This document shows positions 55,529-63,633 of a stretch of 64,000 nucleotides of DNA, piece after piece. The stretch is from Desulfomonile tiedjei DSM 6799 (lineage in GTDB: Bacteria; Desulfobacterota; Desulfomonilia; Desulfomonilales; Desulfomonilaceae): assembly GCF_000266945.1 (NCBI RefSeq), contig NC_018025.1, positions 3,038,001-3,102,000 on the forward strand, given 5' to 3'. Each line of letters begins with the position of its first letter. Position 1 is the first letter of the stretch. A program made the translations under genes and the position numbers. The notes below the pieces were generated by a model. That model saw nothing but the letters and a program-made list of their open reading frames with translations, was not told the origin of the DNA and ran no database searches.

Positions 55529-55640
55529 GGCAGGGGATCATAAGGAGAGGATGCGTTCATGTCAATGCGTTCCGAGCACAACACACGAGTTAACATAATA
55601 TATCTTATCGGACATAGCGGGCAGGTGGTACGGCCTGGCA

Positions 55641-56012
55641 TCAGTGTTTCCGAGGATCTATCGGGTTGACCTGAACCTCTATGCCGATAACCCGAATGAT
55701 CCGGGCCAATTCTTCTGCATCTTCTTTGTGTGCATGAGCTACGACACAGGACCCAAGGTGATCCACTTCCCAGGCTATGGAGAATGCCTGTTCCTCGGTT
55801 ACTCCCAATGCGATCATGGTGATGTCCATGACCTCACGGTACGTGTTGTGATCGTTGTCGATTATCCGGATCTCGAACAGTTCTTCATCAGGAGTCTGCG
55901 AATCGCGGGGATTCCGAGTTTTTGTGACCGGATCGAAGCCGCGTTTTGTATAACAATGAATGACCGGAGAATTCGGGTTCTCAGCCACAAAATGTTCAAA
56001 GATGTTGTTCAT
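55641..56012 (-). CDS. clpS: ClpS-like adaptor protein
   Basis: A 123-residue protein whose second half resembles ClpS, the adaptor that brings N-end-rule substrates to ClpAP: DNDHNTYREVMDITMIALGV is the ClpS start of the domain, followed by EEQAFSIAWEVDHLGSCVV and HKEDAEELARII. The N-terminal 55 residues differ from typical ClpS and carry NPRDSQTPDEE. The start at 56012 overlaps the stop of the OsmC gene (ATGA). No clpA is nearby. The family call is good; function in degradation is inferred. Confidence 0.8.
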   Translation of the reverse strand: MNNIFEHFVAENPNSPVIHCYTKRGFDPVTKTRNPRDSQTPDEELFEIRIIDNDHNTYREVMDITMIALGVTEEQAFSIAWEVDHLGSCVVAHAHKEDAEELARIIRVIGIEVQVNPIDPRKH

Positions 56013-56401
56013 TCCACTTTCAAGGTGGTATCCGGCTGTATTTTGAGGGTTTTTGTTACCGCGCATCCTTGAGCGATGGCTGTGAAAGCTCTGATGTTTT
56101 CGTCCAACTGGTCGGCAGCATTGCGGATCGTTACGTCGATCTTGGAGATCCTTTCAGGTCTTTCCTCGTATTCCCATTGGACTTCCGCCTCAAGTCCCTT
56201 CAATTCGATGTCATGGCGTCTTGACGCCCAGACCACCCCGGTGAGCATCTCGCATGAAGCCACCGCAGCGGCAAAGAGTTCCGACGGATTCGGTCCCGAG
56301 TTTTCTCCTCCAAATTCTTCCTTGAGGTCAACGATGAAACTCCAGTTATCGGTGATTACCTCTACTTTGCGCGGACCGGTTTGCTTGAGCAGGAGCTTCA
56401 T
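56009..56401 (-). CDS. OsmC family protein
   Basis: A 130-residue OsmC/Ohr-type protein. The family core is clear: GENSGPNPSELFAAAVASCEM with the reactive Cys, the RISKIDVTIR strand and the final IAQGCAVTKTL with the second Cys. Such proteins reduce organic peroxides using two cysteines, which both appear here. It overlaps the ClpS-like gene by four bases and starts 29 bases after the ACT-domain gene, so the three probably form one operon. Confidence 0.9.
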   Translation of the reverse strand: MKLLLKQTGPRKVEVITDNWSFIVDLKEEFGGENSGPNPSELFAAAVASCEMLTGVVWASRRHDIELKGLEAEVQWEYEERPERISKIDVTIRNAADQLDENIRAFTAIAQGCAVTKTLKIQPDTTLKVE

Positions 56402-56430
56402 GATCCGAACCGTTCCTTCCTAAGAATGCT

Positions 56431-56925
56431 TCAAATCGTATTGTTCGGGAAAAGTTCCAGCGCTTTTTGCAGGTCTGACACCTTGAATATGAACAATGCC
56501 GATTTGCTGTCCGCAAACCCTGATCCATACGTGTAGGAAATGTTTATGCCGGCATCCCCGAAGGCCTTGGAAATACGGCAGAGGATTCCGGGTTTGTTTT
56601 CCAGCACCAAGCCGATTACATCGCGCATTTTTACCTGATACCCTTCTTTATTCAGCATTTCTACAGCCTTTTCCGGATTATCGGTTATCAGGCGGATCAT
56701 GGAATATTTGGCAGACTCTTTCAGGATTGCTTCATAATAATCTCTGGGAGCGACTCTTCTCCCGGTTTGTCCGCGTACTTCATAGAGAGCCAGCAAGTAC
56801 TCGTTGGCATCTTGGATGCTCATGGCCTCTATGTTGATATGCTCATCCTTGAGTATCCCGGTGAACTTTGCCAGTTCTCCGGGAGCGTCTGCAAGCATTA
56901 CTTCCAATTGCTTTCTAATAGACAT
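56431..56925 (-). CDS. tandem ACT-domain protein
   Basis: A 164-residue protein made of two ACT domains (about 1-75 and 85-160), each a beta-alpha-beta-beta-alpha-beta fold that binds amino acids or similar ligands. DAPGELAKFTGILKDEHINIEAMS and ENKPGILCRISKAFGDAGINISYTY-type blocks are the two starts. Unlike enzymes such as IlvH it has no catalytic partner domain, so it is a free-standing sensor. It leads the group with OsmC and ClpS. Confidence 0.88.
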   Translation of the reverse strand: MSIRKQLEVMLADAPGELAKFTGILKDEHINIEAMSIQDANEYLLALYEVRGQTGRRVAPRDYYEAILKESAKYSMIRLITDNPEKAVEMLNKEGYQVKMRDVIGLVLENKPGILCRISKAFGDAGINISYTYGSGFADSKSALFIFKVSDLQKALELFPNNTI

Positions 56926-57209
56926 GACAAACTCCGGTTTCGCTGTAGGATGAACACCAATTATGCCTCAAAAACAAAAAGCCTCAATAGAAATTTGTGC
57001 TTCTTGGCGATTTGCATAGATTTGCAAGCTTTTACAGCCAAATGAACGAAAGATGATCCAACTTGTCCTTTCCATATGGGCGAAATGGGCCTATACTTCG
57101 TTCACGGCTTAGATCCCTGCGGAGCGGCTCTGAGAATCATAGGCCCTGCCCAGAGTAATCGCCCTCTCGATCCAAAACCTTTCACTCTCGTCGTAACCGG
57201 AGGTCCTTT

Positions 57210-58472
57210 TTGGAAGCCCCACGCCTGGAGCACACCTATTTGAGCAATCTGCTGAATCAGCGGGTGACTTCTGCGGACGGCAAAATCCTGGGGAAAGTTC
57301 AGGATCTGGTTATTGATGCGGATCTTCCACAGCCCGAAGTGAAAATGTTGGTCTTCAGGTACGGTTGGGACCGGAAATTTTTCTCTGTGCCCTGGGAATC
57401 CGTCGCCAACATCCAGGAATACGGAATAACTCTCAAGAGCGATGCGATTCCCGAGTCTCCGCAGTTACAGCCATTGCCCGAATCTCATATTCATCTGAAA
57501 GACTTTCTCCTCGACAAACAGATCGTTGATGTTCACGGCGCAAAAGTCGAACGGGTAAACGACCTTCAATTCTTCATATCCGACGGCCGATTGTTCCTTC
57601 TTGCAGTGGATGTAGGATTACGCGGTCTTTTGCGACGACTCGGATTTGAAGACGCGGTATTGCGTTTCTTCCTCTGGTTTTTTGATTACAATCTGAAAGA
57701 AAAATTTATCGCGTGGAATTACGTTCAGCCACTCTCAGATCCGGATCGACTCAGACTTGAGGTGCCTCAAAGCAAGCTTGCAGACCTGCATCCCGCGGAT
57801 CTGGCAGACATTATCGAAGATATGGATGTCCATGAACGTGCAGCGTTCGTCGAGTCTCTTGACGAAGAAGTTGTCGCTGATGTGATGGAAGAAATGGACC
57901 CCAAGGTCCAGGTATCCATTATCCGGGGCCTTGGGCCGGAGAAAGCCGCTGACATTCTGGAGGAAATGTCCCCTGATGAAGCTGCCGACTTGATAGCCGA
58001 CCTGCCCCAGGAGACTGCTGATGACATTTTCGAGGAAATGGACGATGCGTACGAGGAACAGGTCAAAGATCTTCTTTCCCACGAGGAGGATGAGGCCGGC
58101 GGTCTCATGACCACACAATTTCTCGCATTGCCCCCGGACAAGACCATTGTCGATGCTCTTGCGCATATACGTCTGCACGCGGATGAGGTAGATGTCATCT
58201 ATTACTTGTACGTGGTTGACGCGGAATCCAGATTATTGGGCGTCACCAATTTGAGAGAACTGCTGTCTTATGAAATTTTCACTCCTCTCGAGAGGATTAT
58301 GACAACGCGGCTCATTACCGCGAAAATCGATGCCGAAGCCGAAGACCTGGCAGACCTGTTCGCAAAGTACGGTTTTCGTGCTGTTCCCGTTGTAGACGAT
58401 GACAACCACATCAAAGGGGTTATCAGATTCAAGACCCTTTTGGAAATACTAGCCCCGCATTTGGGAAAGTGA
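57210..58472 (+). CDS. soluble MgtE-N/CBS protein with PRC-barrel N-terminus
   Basis: A 420-residue cytoplasmic protein. The N-terminal 180 residues hold PRC-barrel-like segments (TSADGKILGKVQDLVI and the later VDVHGAKVERVNDL). Residues about 195-300 are the helical MgtE N-domain (LHPADLADIIEDM, VQVSIIRGLGPEKAADIL), and 310-420 are two CBS domains. The transmembrane channel of MgtE is missing. The start is a TTG with GGAGG eight bases before it, with no ATG candidate near. The NRAMP transporter gene begins 13 bases after it, so the protein probably acts as its metal-sensing partner. Confidence 0.88.
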   Translation: MEAPRLEHTYLSNLLNQRVTSADGKILGKVQDLVIDADLPQPEVKMLVFRYGWDRKFFSVPWESVANIQEYGITLKSDAIPESPQLQPLPESHIHLKDFLLDKQIVDVHGAKVERVNDLQFFISDGRLFLLAVDVGLRGLLRRLGFEDAVLRFFLWFFDYNLKEKFIAWNYVQPLSDPDRLRLEVPQSKLADLHPADLADIIEDMDVHERAAFVESLDEEVVADVMEEMDPKVQVSIIRGLGPEKAADILEEMSPDEAADLIADLPQETADDIFEEMDDAYEEQVKDLLSHEEDEAGGLMTTQFLALPPDKTIVDALAHIRLHADEVDVIYYLYVVDAESRLLGVTNLRELLSYEIFTPLERIMTTRLITAKIDAEAEDLADLFAKYGFRAVPVVDDDNHIKGVIRFKTLLEILAPHLGK

Positions 58473-58485
58473 TCTGGAGCGCATT

Positions 58486-59775
58486 GTGTCAACCATGCAA
58501 GACAATGCGGTTTCTCGGTCTTTCGGAAGTCTCCTCCGGAGTCGACTCGTATCGTTATGGGGAATTCTCATTCTTATGGGGCCCGGCATCATAACGTCCA
58601 ATGTGGATAACGATGCGGGTGGCATCACGACATACTCTCTGGCAGGCGCCGAATTCGGCCTGAGTCTTCTCTGGTCATTTATCCCTATCACCCTGGTGTT
58701 GATTGTGGTGCAGGAAATGGGTGCGCGAATGGGCGTTGTATCGGGTAAGGGCCTGTCCGATCTCATTCGCGAGCGGTTTGGTGTCAAGATTACGTTTTAT
58801 CTCATGATTTTGCTTGTCATCACCAATCTCGGAAATACTCTGGCTGAATTTGCAGGAATTGCAGCGTCTCTGGAGATTTTCGGAATGTCTCGTTATCTCA
58901 CGATTCCGCTCAGCATTCTGTTTCTCATGTGGCTTCCGGTAAAAGGCACGTATAGATCGGTGGAAAAAATCTTTCTCACCGCGTGTGTATTTTATATTGC
59001 ATATGTAATTACCGGTTTTCTCGTGCAACCCGATTGGGCGGAAGTCATTCACTCCACTGCCGCACCAACATTGAGAACCGATACCGCTTTCCTGGTGATG
59101 CTCGTCGGACTCGTGGGTACGACCATCGCTCCCTGGATGCAGTTTTACTTGCAGGCATCGGTAGTAGATAAAGGTCTCAGTGCAAAGGACCTGAAAGCAG
59201 TTCGCATCGACGTAGTCGTTGGGTCGGTGCTCGTAAGCGTGGTTGCTTTCTTTATTGTCCTTGCCTGTGCCTCGACCCTCTATAAAGCGGGCATCAAGGT
59301 GGATTCCGCGGAGCAAGCTGCTCTTGCGCTGAAGCCGCTGGCAGGGGAATACTGTACATGGTTGTTCGCTTTCGGCTTATTCAATGCTTCCATGTTTGCC
59401 GCTGCTATTCTGCCGCTTTCCACTGCATACACGGTGTGTGAAGCCTTCGGCTGGGAATCCAGCCTGGATAAGAAATTTTCCGAAGCACCTCAGTTCTATG
59501 GTCTGTATTGTTTCATCATATTCTTTTCAGGCCTTTTCATCCTCATTCCAAGTCTCCCGCTGATTTCCATCATGTTTGTTTCCCAGGTTATAAACGGACT
59601 GGTTTTGCCAGTTGTTCTCGTGTTCATGCTGTTACTCATCAACGATCCGGCAGTAATGCGCAAGAGCACCAACAGTACCCTCATGAACATCATTTGCTGG
59701 GCTTCGACCATAGGACTTGCAGCACTGAGCGGTTTCACCGTGTGGTCCGGTCTGATTGCTCTGCTAGGATTTTAA
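58486..59775 (+). CDS. NRAMP-family divalent metal transporter
   Basis: A 429-residue membrane protein with about eleven helices. The first helix carries GPGIITSNVDNDAGGI, close to the NRAMP metal site (usual DPGN); here Asn-Val-Asp-Asn-Asp replaces the common pattern, so metal choice may differ from Mn/Fe, and the NRAMP-related magnesium transporters (NRMT) show such changes. Helix 6 has MFAAAILPLSTAY. Start at the GTG 58486 (GGAG upstream), with an ATG three codons later. It is paired with the MgtE-N/CBS gene, consistent with magnesium or manganese transport. Confidence 0.85.
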   Translation: MSTMQDNAVSRSFGSLLRSRLVSLWGILILMGPGIITSNVDNDAGGITTYSLAGAEFGLSLLWSFIPITLVLIVVQEMGARMGVVSGKGLSDLIRERFGVKITFYLMILLVITNLGNTLAEFAGIAASLEIFGMSRYLTIPLSILFLMWLPVKGTYRSVEKIFLTACVFYIAYVITGFLVQPDWAEVIHSTAAPTLRTDTAFLVMLVGLVGTTIAPWMQFYLQASVVDKGLSAKDLKAVRIDVVVGSVLVSVVAFFIVLACASTLYKAGIKVDSAEQAALALKPLAGEYCTWLFAFGLFNASMFAAAILPLSTAYTVCEAFGWESSLDKKFSEAPQFYGLYCFIIFFSGLFILIPSLPLISIMFVSQVINGLVLPVVLVFMLLLINDPAVMRKSTNSTLMNIICWASTIGLAALSGFTVWSGLIALLGF

Positions 59776-59778
59776 TGC

Positions 59779-60525
59779 ATGAAATATTCAGGACCTGATC
59801 CTCAAAGACGTCACGATTCTCTGATTTCCGCGGATGAAGGCCTCTCGATGTTCAACGAGATCGCCGGTTTCTATGACCGCACCAATAAAATTCTCTCATT
59901 GGGACTGGACGGATACTGGAGAAGAGTCGCAGTGAGGACTCTCGATCCGCAACCCGGTCGTGTGTACCTGGATGTGGGGTGTGGCACCGGAGACGTTTCG
60001 CTGGCCATCGCAACACATTCCCACGCGATGGGCCGGGTGATCGGCATAGATCCTTCCGAAGGAATGCTGCGCAGAGGAATCGAAAAGGTTGCTCGGAAAG
60101 GATTGCAGGAAAGCATTTCCATGCTGCGGGGAGATGTGCTGAACCTGCAATTTCCCGACGCCTCATTTGACGGTGCCATAGCAGCCTTTTGCATACGAAA
60201 CGTAACGGATCGCAAAAGAGCGCTTTCCGAGATACATCGAGTGCTTCGGCCGGGTGGATTGTTCGTAATCCTGGAGTTGATCGAGCCTGACGGACCGCTG
60301 ATGAAGCCGCTGTTCAGATTGTATTCCAAAGTGGTGATGCCGATTATTACCGGATTGATGTCTTCGATTCCTGCGTACCGCTACTTGAGTGATTCAATGG
60401 CGGAATTTCCCAGACCTGGAGTCTGGGCACAATTGATGTCCGATGCAGGCTTTTCTGAAACCGGTTCAAGACCTCTGACCGGCGGGATTGCAAGAATTTT
60501 TACCGGAAAGGTTCCGATCGCCTGA
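59779..60525 (+). CDS. menG: demethylmenaquinone methyltransferase (UbiE/MenG type)
   Basis: A 248-residue SAM methyltransferase that adds the ring methyl of menaquinone. SAM-binding YLDVGCGTGDVSLAIA and the UbiE blocks MFNEIAGFYDRTN, GIDPSEGMLRRG and RPGGLFVILELIEP are seen. The organism is probably an anaerobic respirer, so the quinone is menaquinone. It starts three bases after the NRAMP gene, in one direction. UbiE enzymes also act in ubiquinone synthesis, which is unlikely here. Confidence 0.92.
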   Translation: MKYSGPDPQRRHDSLISADEGLSMFNEIAGFYDRTNKILSLGLDGYWRRVAVRTLDPQPGRVYLDVGCGTGDVSLAIATHSHAMGRVIGIDPSEGMLRRGIEKVARKGLQESISMLRGDVLNLQFPDASFDGAIAAFCIRNVTDRKRALSEIHRVLRPGGLFVILELIEPDGPLMKPLFRLYSKVVMPIITGLMSSIPAYRYLSDSMAEFPRPGVWAQLMSDAGFSETGSRPLTGGIARIFTGKVPIA

Positions 60526-60631
60526 GATCCGAAATAGGCATTTGTTCGTTGGAATTATTTGTTCTAGGCGGTATCCGCCACCGTAGAGTCAACAACAGCG
60601 CCAACAGAATAATCCTTTGTCTATATGTATC

Positions 60632-61097
60632 CATTCAGCTATTCGTGGGAAAAATCCCCCCTTCCCCCCTTTATAAAGGGGGGTTAAGGGCATAGGCGTC
60701 AAAATAAGGATGTCCAAGCTCAACCTTCCTGGTGGGGAGCGGCACTCTGCCCGCATGGGGATGGAAAACCTGCACGAGCAGCATGGGAATCCACCATTCA
60801 GCAACGAACTCTACGCTTGTCATTGCGAGGAGCGGAGCGACGTGGCAATCGCCTGACGCCCCTCCCAGAATAGAAGAAGTTGCTTCGGGTTGCTCGCATG
60901 AGAGCATCAACGTCCACGAACGATGCGGTTCGCTTCGCTCACCAGCATCCTACGTAAGTCTTCATGAGCCGGCGTCATGCAACAAAGGCTGATCAACCGC
61001 GAGCTTATTCTAACGCTTATGGAGGTTAGGGGATTTACAATGTTAGAGAGATCGTGATCGCAGGAAAAGATTCTCTCTACCCCGTTTGACTGAACGG
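60632..61097. repeat. second, longer copy of the CCATTCAG-ended element
   Basis: A 466-base gene-free unit. The left end TCCATTCAGCTATTCGTGGGAAAAATCCCCC matches, inverted, the right end of the 49700 element; the right end GAATCTTTTCC...GACTGAACGGTTACTTGTC matches the left flank of that element. Between them are CCCCCCTTTATAAAGGGGGG (60663), and a CATTGCGAGGAGCGGAGCGACGTGGCAATC unit (about 60820-60852), a widely dispersed bacterial repeat. The element fills the gap between menG and sdhB (60526-61105). Confidence 0.7.
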
Positions 61098-61105
61098 TTA
61101 CTTGT

Positions 61106-61807
61106 CTATGATGATTTCGTTTTCTGAATTTCTCCCTTGATTATATTGATGGATTTGGTGACCGGGATTTCCTTGGGACAAACCCGAGTGCATTCGAAGT
61201 AGTTGACGCATCCCCAAACTCCATCGGGATAATCCAACTGCTTTAACCGTTGCTCATATTCCAGATCCCTCGAATCGAAGATACGACGAAACGCTTGGAC
61301 CAGTGCGGCAGGACCGAGATACTGCTCGTTCTCGTTCGACACGGGACAAGCCCCCACACAACACGCGCACAAAATACATCGGATAACTTCATCAACTTTC
61401 TTCCGATCTTCAGGAGTCTGTAGCCGCTCTTTCTCGGGTACGTCACCCGCGATGATGAAAGGCCGCACCCATGCCACTCTGTCAAAGAACACTGTCAGAT
61501 CGACTATGAGATCCTTCAAAACCGGAAACGTGGGTAATGGCTCGATCAACACTTCCGATTCAGCGTAGTCTTTCACCAATTTTTGACAGGCAAGAGCACA
61601 TCTGCCGTTAATCTTCATGGCGTCAGATCCGCATACACCGTGAGCACAGGACATCCTGTACGACAGCGTTCCATCCTGTTCCCATTTGATTCTATTCAAG
61701 CAATCAAGGAGCCGCTCCCAGGGCTCTGCTTCTACCGTGTAATCTTGGAAATACGGTTCCGCATCCTTTTGGGGATCGAACCTGAATATCTTGAATTTCA
61801 TCTGCAT
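61106..61807 (-). CDS. sdhB: succinate dehydrogenase/fumarate reductase iron-sulfur subunit
   Basis: A 233-residue electron-transfer subunit. [2Fe-2S] site: CAHGVCGSDAM and a later CALAC, with Asp in the third position as in E. coli SdhB. [4Fe-4S]: CILCACCVGACP. [3Fe-4S]: CVNYFECTRVCP. All clusters are therefore accounted for. It starts 28 bases after sdhA. No membrane anchor subunit gene (sdhC/D) follows or precedes it in the window. Direction of the reaction (succinate oxidation or fumarate reduction) is not decided by sequence. Confidence 0.95.
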   Translation of the reverse strand: MQMKFKIFRFDPQKDAEPYFQDYTVEAEPWERLLDCLNRIKWEQDGTLSYRMSCAHGVCGSDAMKINGRCALACQKLVKDYAESEVLIEPLPTFPVLKDLIVDLTVFFDRVAWVRPFIIAGDVPEKERLQTPEDRKKVDEVIRCILCACCVGACPVSNENEQYLGPAALVQAFRRIFDSRDLEYEQRLKQLDYPDGVWGCVNYFECTRVCPKEIPVTKSINIIKGEIQKTKSS

Positions 61808-61835
61808 TGGGGAATCCTCGGCAACATAACGAATT

Positions 61836-63557
61836 TTAATAGACCCTGGCTTTAGGCTGAAAACGGGTAATCGTCACCGGCTTGAACGAGATCTCCGGTC
61901 GGCCGTCTTTCTTCTGAACTAAGGTGTGTTTGAGCCAGTTCTTGTCATCCCGATCCGGGTAGTCTTCCCGAAAATGGGAACCGCGGCTCTCGGTTCTGGT
62001 CAGAGCGGAAACTACCGTGACTTCGGCCAGTCCCAGAAGACATCCCAGTTCCACAGCTTCCGTCAAATCCGTATTGAAAAGTTTCCCTCGATCATCGATG
62101 GAAACCTGAGAGTATCGTTCCCTGAGCTGCTGCAATTCATCGAGTGCTTGGCGTAATCCCTGCTCATGACGAAATACCGAACATTCGAGAGACATAACTT
62201 GCTGCACCAATTCTCGAATTTTGACGGCCTTTTCCCCGTTTGCCCGGTTCAGTATACTGTCGATTTTCGCGCGACTGTTGTCCGTTGCATCTTTCATGAG
62301 TGTCGACCGGTCCAGTTGTCGAACGTCCTTGCTTATAGCCTGCCCTGCCCGCCTGCCAAAAACCACGAGATCCAGCAGTGAGTTACATCCGAGCCGATTC
62401 GCTCCATGCACGGAAATGCACGCACATTCACCTGCTGCATAGAGGCCGGAAATAGGGTTGTTCTCTGCATCGAGAACTCGTCCGTCCAGATCCGTGGGAA
62501 TTCCCCCCATCATGTAATGGCACGTAGGAGCTACGGGAAGAGGCTCAGTCGCCACGTCCACTCCCACATAGATTTTGGCAAACGATGAAATGTCCGAGAG
62601 TTTTTGCTGCAGAAGATCCTTGCCCAGATGAGTTAAATCCAGATGCACGAAATCTCGACCGTCAATTCCGCGATCGTTCCGAATCTCCGTGACAATTGCT
62701 CTGGAAACGACATCTCTTGCTGCAAGGTCTTTTATCGTCGGTGCATACTCCTCCATGAATCGCGCGCCATAACGATTTCGCAGCACCCCGCCTTCGCCTC
62801 TTGCAGCCTCGCTGATGAGGACCCCGAGTCCATAGATTCCCGTTGGATGGAATTGCACGAATTCCATATCTTCCAACGGAATGCCTGCTTCATATGCGAG
62901 ATACACTCCGTCGCCGGTGTTTGCGAAACAGTTGGAACTCGTCTTGTAGAGCTTTCCGTATCCGCCGGTAGCAAGCAGAATGGCCTGTGCATGAAAAACG
63001 TGCAATTCTCCGGTGGCCAGTTCATAGGCTGTCAGGCCGACTGCCCTTCCCTTTTCCATCAGTAATTCAATTATATGGAATTCCGAATACGTCTTTACAC
63101 GCCGCCTGAAAGCTTCCGAATACAGTGTATCCAGGATAACGCGGCCTGTTCTATCTGCCGCATAACATGCTCTTTTGACTGGACCTTCTCCGAAATTCCT
63201 GGTGTGACCTCCGAACGCACGCTGCGCGATGCGGCCGTCAGGAGTACGGCTGAAAGGCACTCCTATGTGCTCCAGCTCGTAAATGGCCCTGACAGAATCC
63301 AGAGCGAGTACTTCTGCTGCATCCTGATCCGTCAGGTAATCACCGCCTTTCACGGTGTCATACATATGCCATTCCCAGGAATCAGGCTCCTCGTTGCCGA
63401 GAACGGCTACTATTCCACCCTGTGCGGCTCCGGAATGCGACCTTGTTGGATACACTTTGGTTATGACCGCTACATCGGCATGTTCTCCGATTTCAAGAGC
63501 TGCACGAAGACCTGCAAGACCGGAACCGACGATTATCACATCGTGTTTAAAAATCAT
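61836..63557 (-). CDS. sdhA: succinate dehydrogenase/fumarate reductase flavoprotein subunit
   Basis: A 573-residue FAD protein. The nucleotide-binding VGSGLAGLRAALE, the FAD-linking His in RSHSGAAQGG, the substrate loop FHPTGIYG, a later EAARGEGG, HLGKDLL and NRLGCNSLLDLVVFGRRAG are all in place, so it is catalytically complete. The frame extends 41 codons further, but GGAAGGAAAC before the ATG at 63557 is the better start. Gene order is citrate synthase, sdhA, sdhB on the reverse strand, which joins three steps of the citric acid cycle. Confidence 0.96.
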   Translation of the reverse strand: MIFKHDVIIVGSGLAGLRAALEIGEHADVAVITKVYPTRSHSGAAQGGIVAVLGNEEPDSWEWHMYDTVKGGDYLTDQDAAEVLALDSVRAIYELEHIGVPFSRTPDGRIAQRAFGGHTRNFGEGPVKRACYAADRTGRVILDTLYSEAFRRRVKTYSEFHIIELLMEKGRAVGLTAYELATGELHVFHAQAILLATGGYGKLYKTSSNCFANTGDGVYLAYEAGIPLEDMEFVQFHPTGIYGLGVLISEAARGEGGVLRNRYGARFMEEYAPTIKDLAARDVVSRAIVTEIRNDRGIDGRDFVHLDLTHLGKDLLQQKLSDISSFAKIYVGVDVATEPLPVAPTCHYMMGGIPTDLDGRVLDAENNPISGLYAAGECACISVHGANRLGCNSLLDLVVFGRRAGQAISKDVRQLDRSTLMKDATDNSRAKIDSILNRANGEKAVKIRELVQQVMSLECSVFRHEQGLRQALDELQQLRERYSQVSIDDRGKLFNTDLTEAVELGCLLGLAEVTVVSALTRTESRGSHFREDYPDRDDKNWLKHTLVQKKDGRPEISFKPVTITRFQPKARVY

Positions 63558-63633
63558 GTTTCCTTCCGAGTAGTTAGAGCAATGCGTATCAGTATGTTCT
63601 CGATGAATGCAGGAAAACAGACTACAGACGTTT

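Noticed and set aside
56926-57209. Possible metal-sensing riboswitch before the MgtE-N/CBS gene
   Set aside because: The 284-base gap shows no convincing match to M-box or yybP-ykoY core motifs by eye.
60732-60992. Forward frame of 86 codons
   Set aside because: Encodes a known kind of false protein (LVIARSGATWQSP) made by translation of a dispersed CATTGCGAG...GGCAATC repeat.
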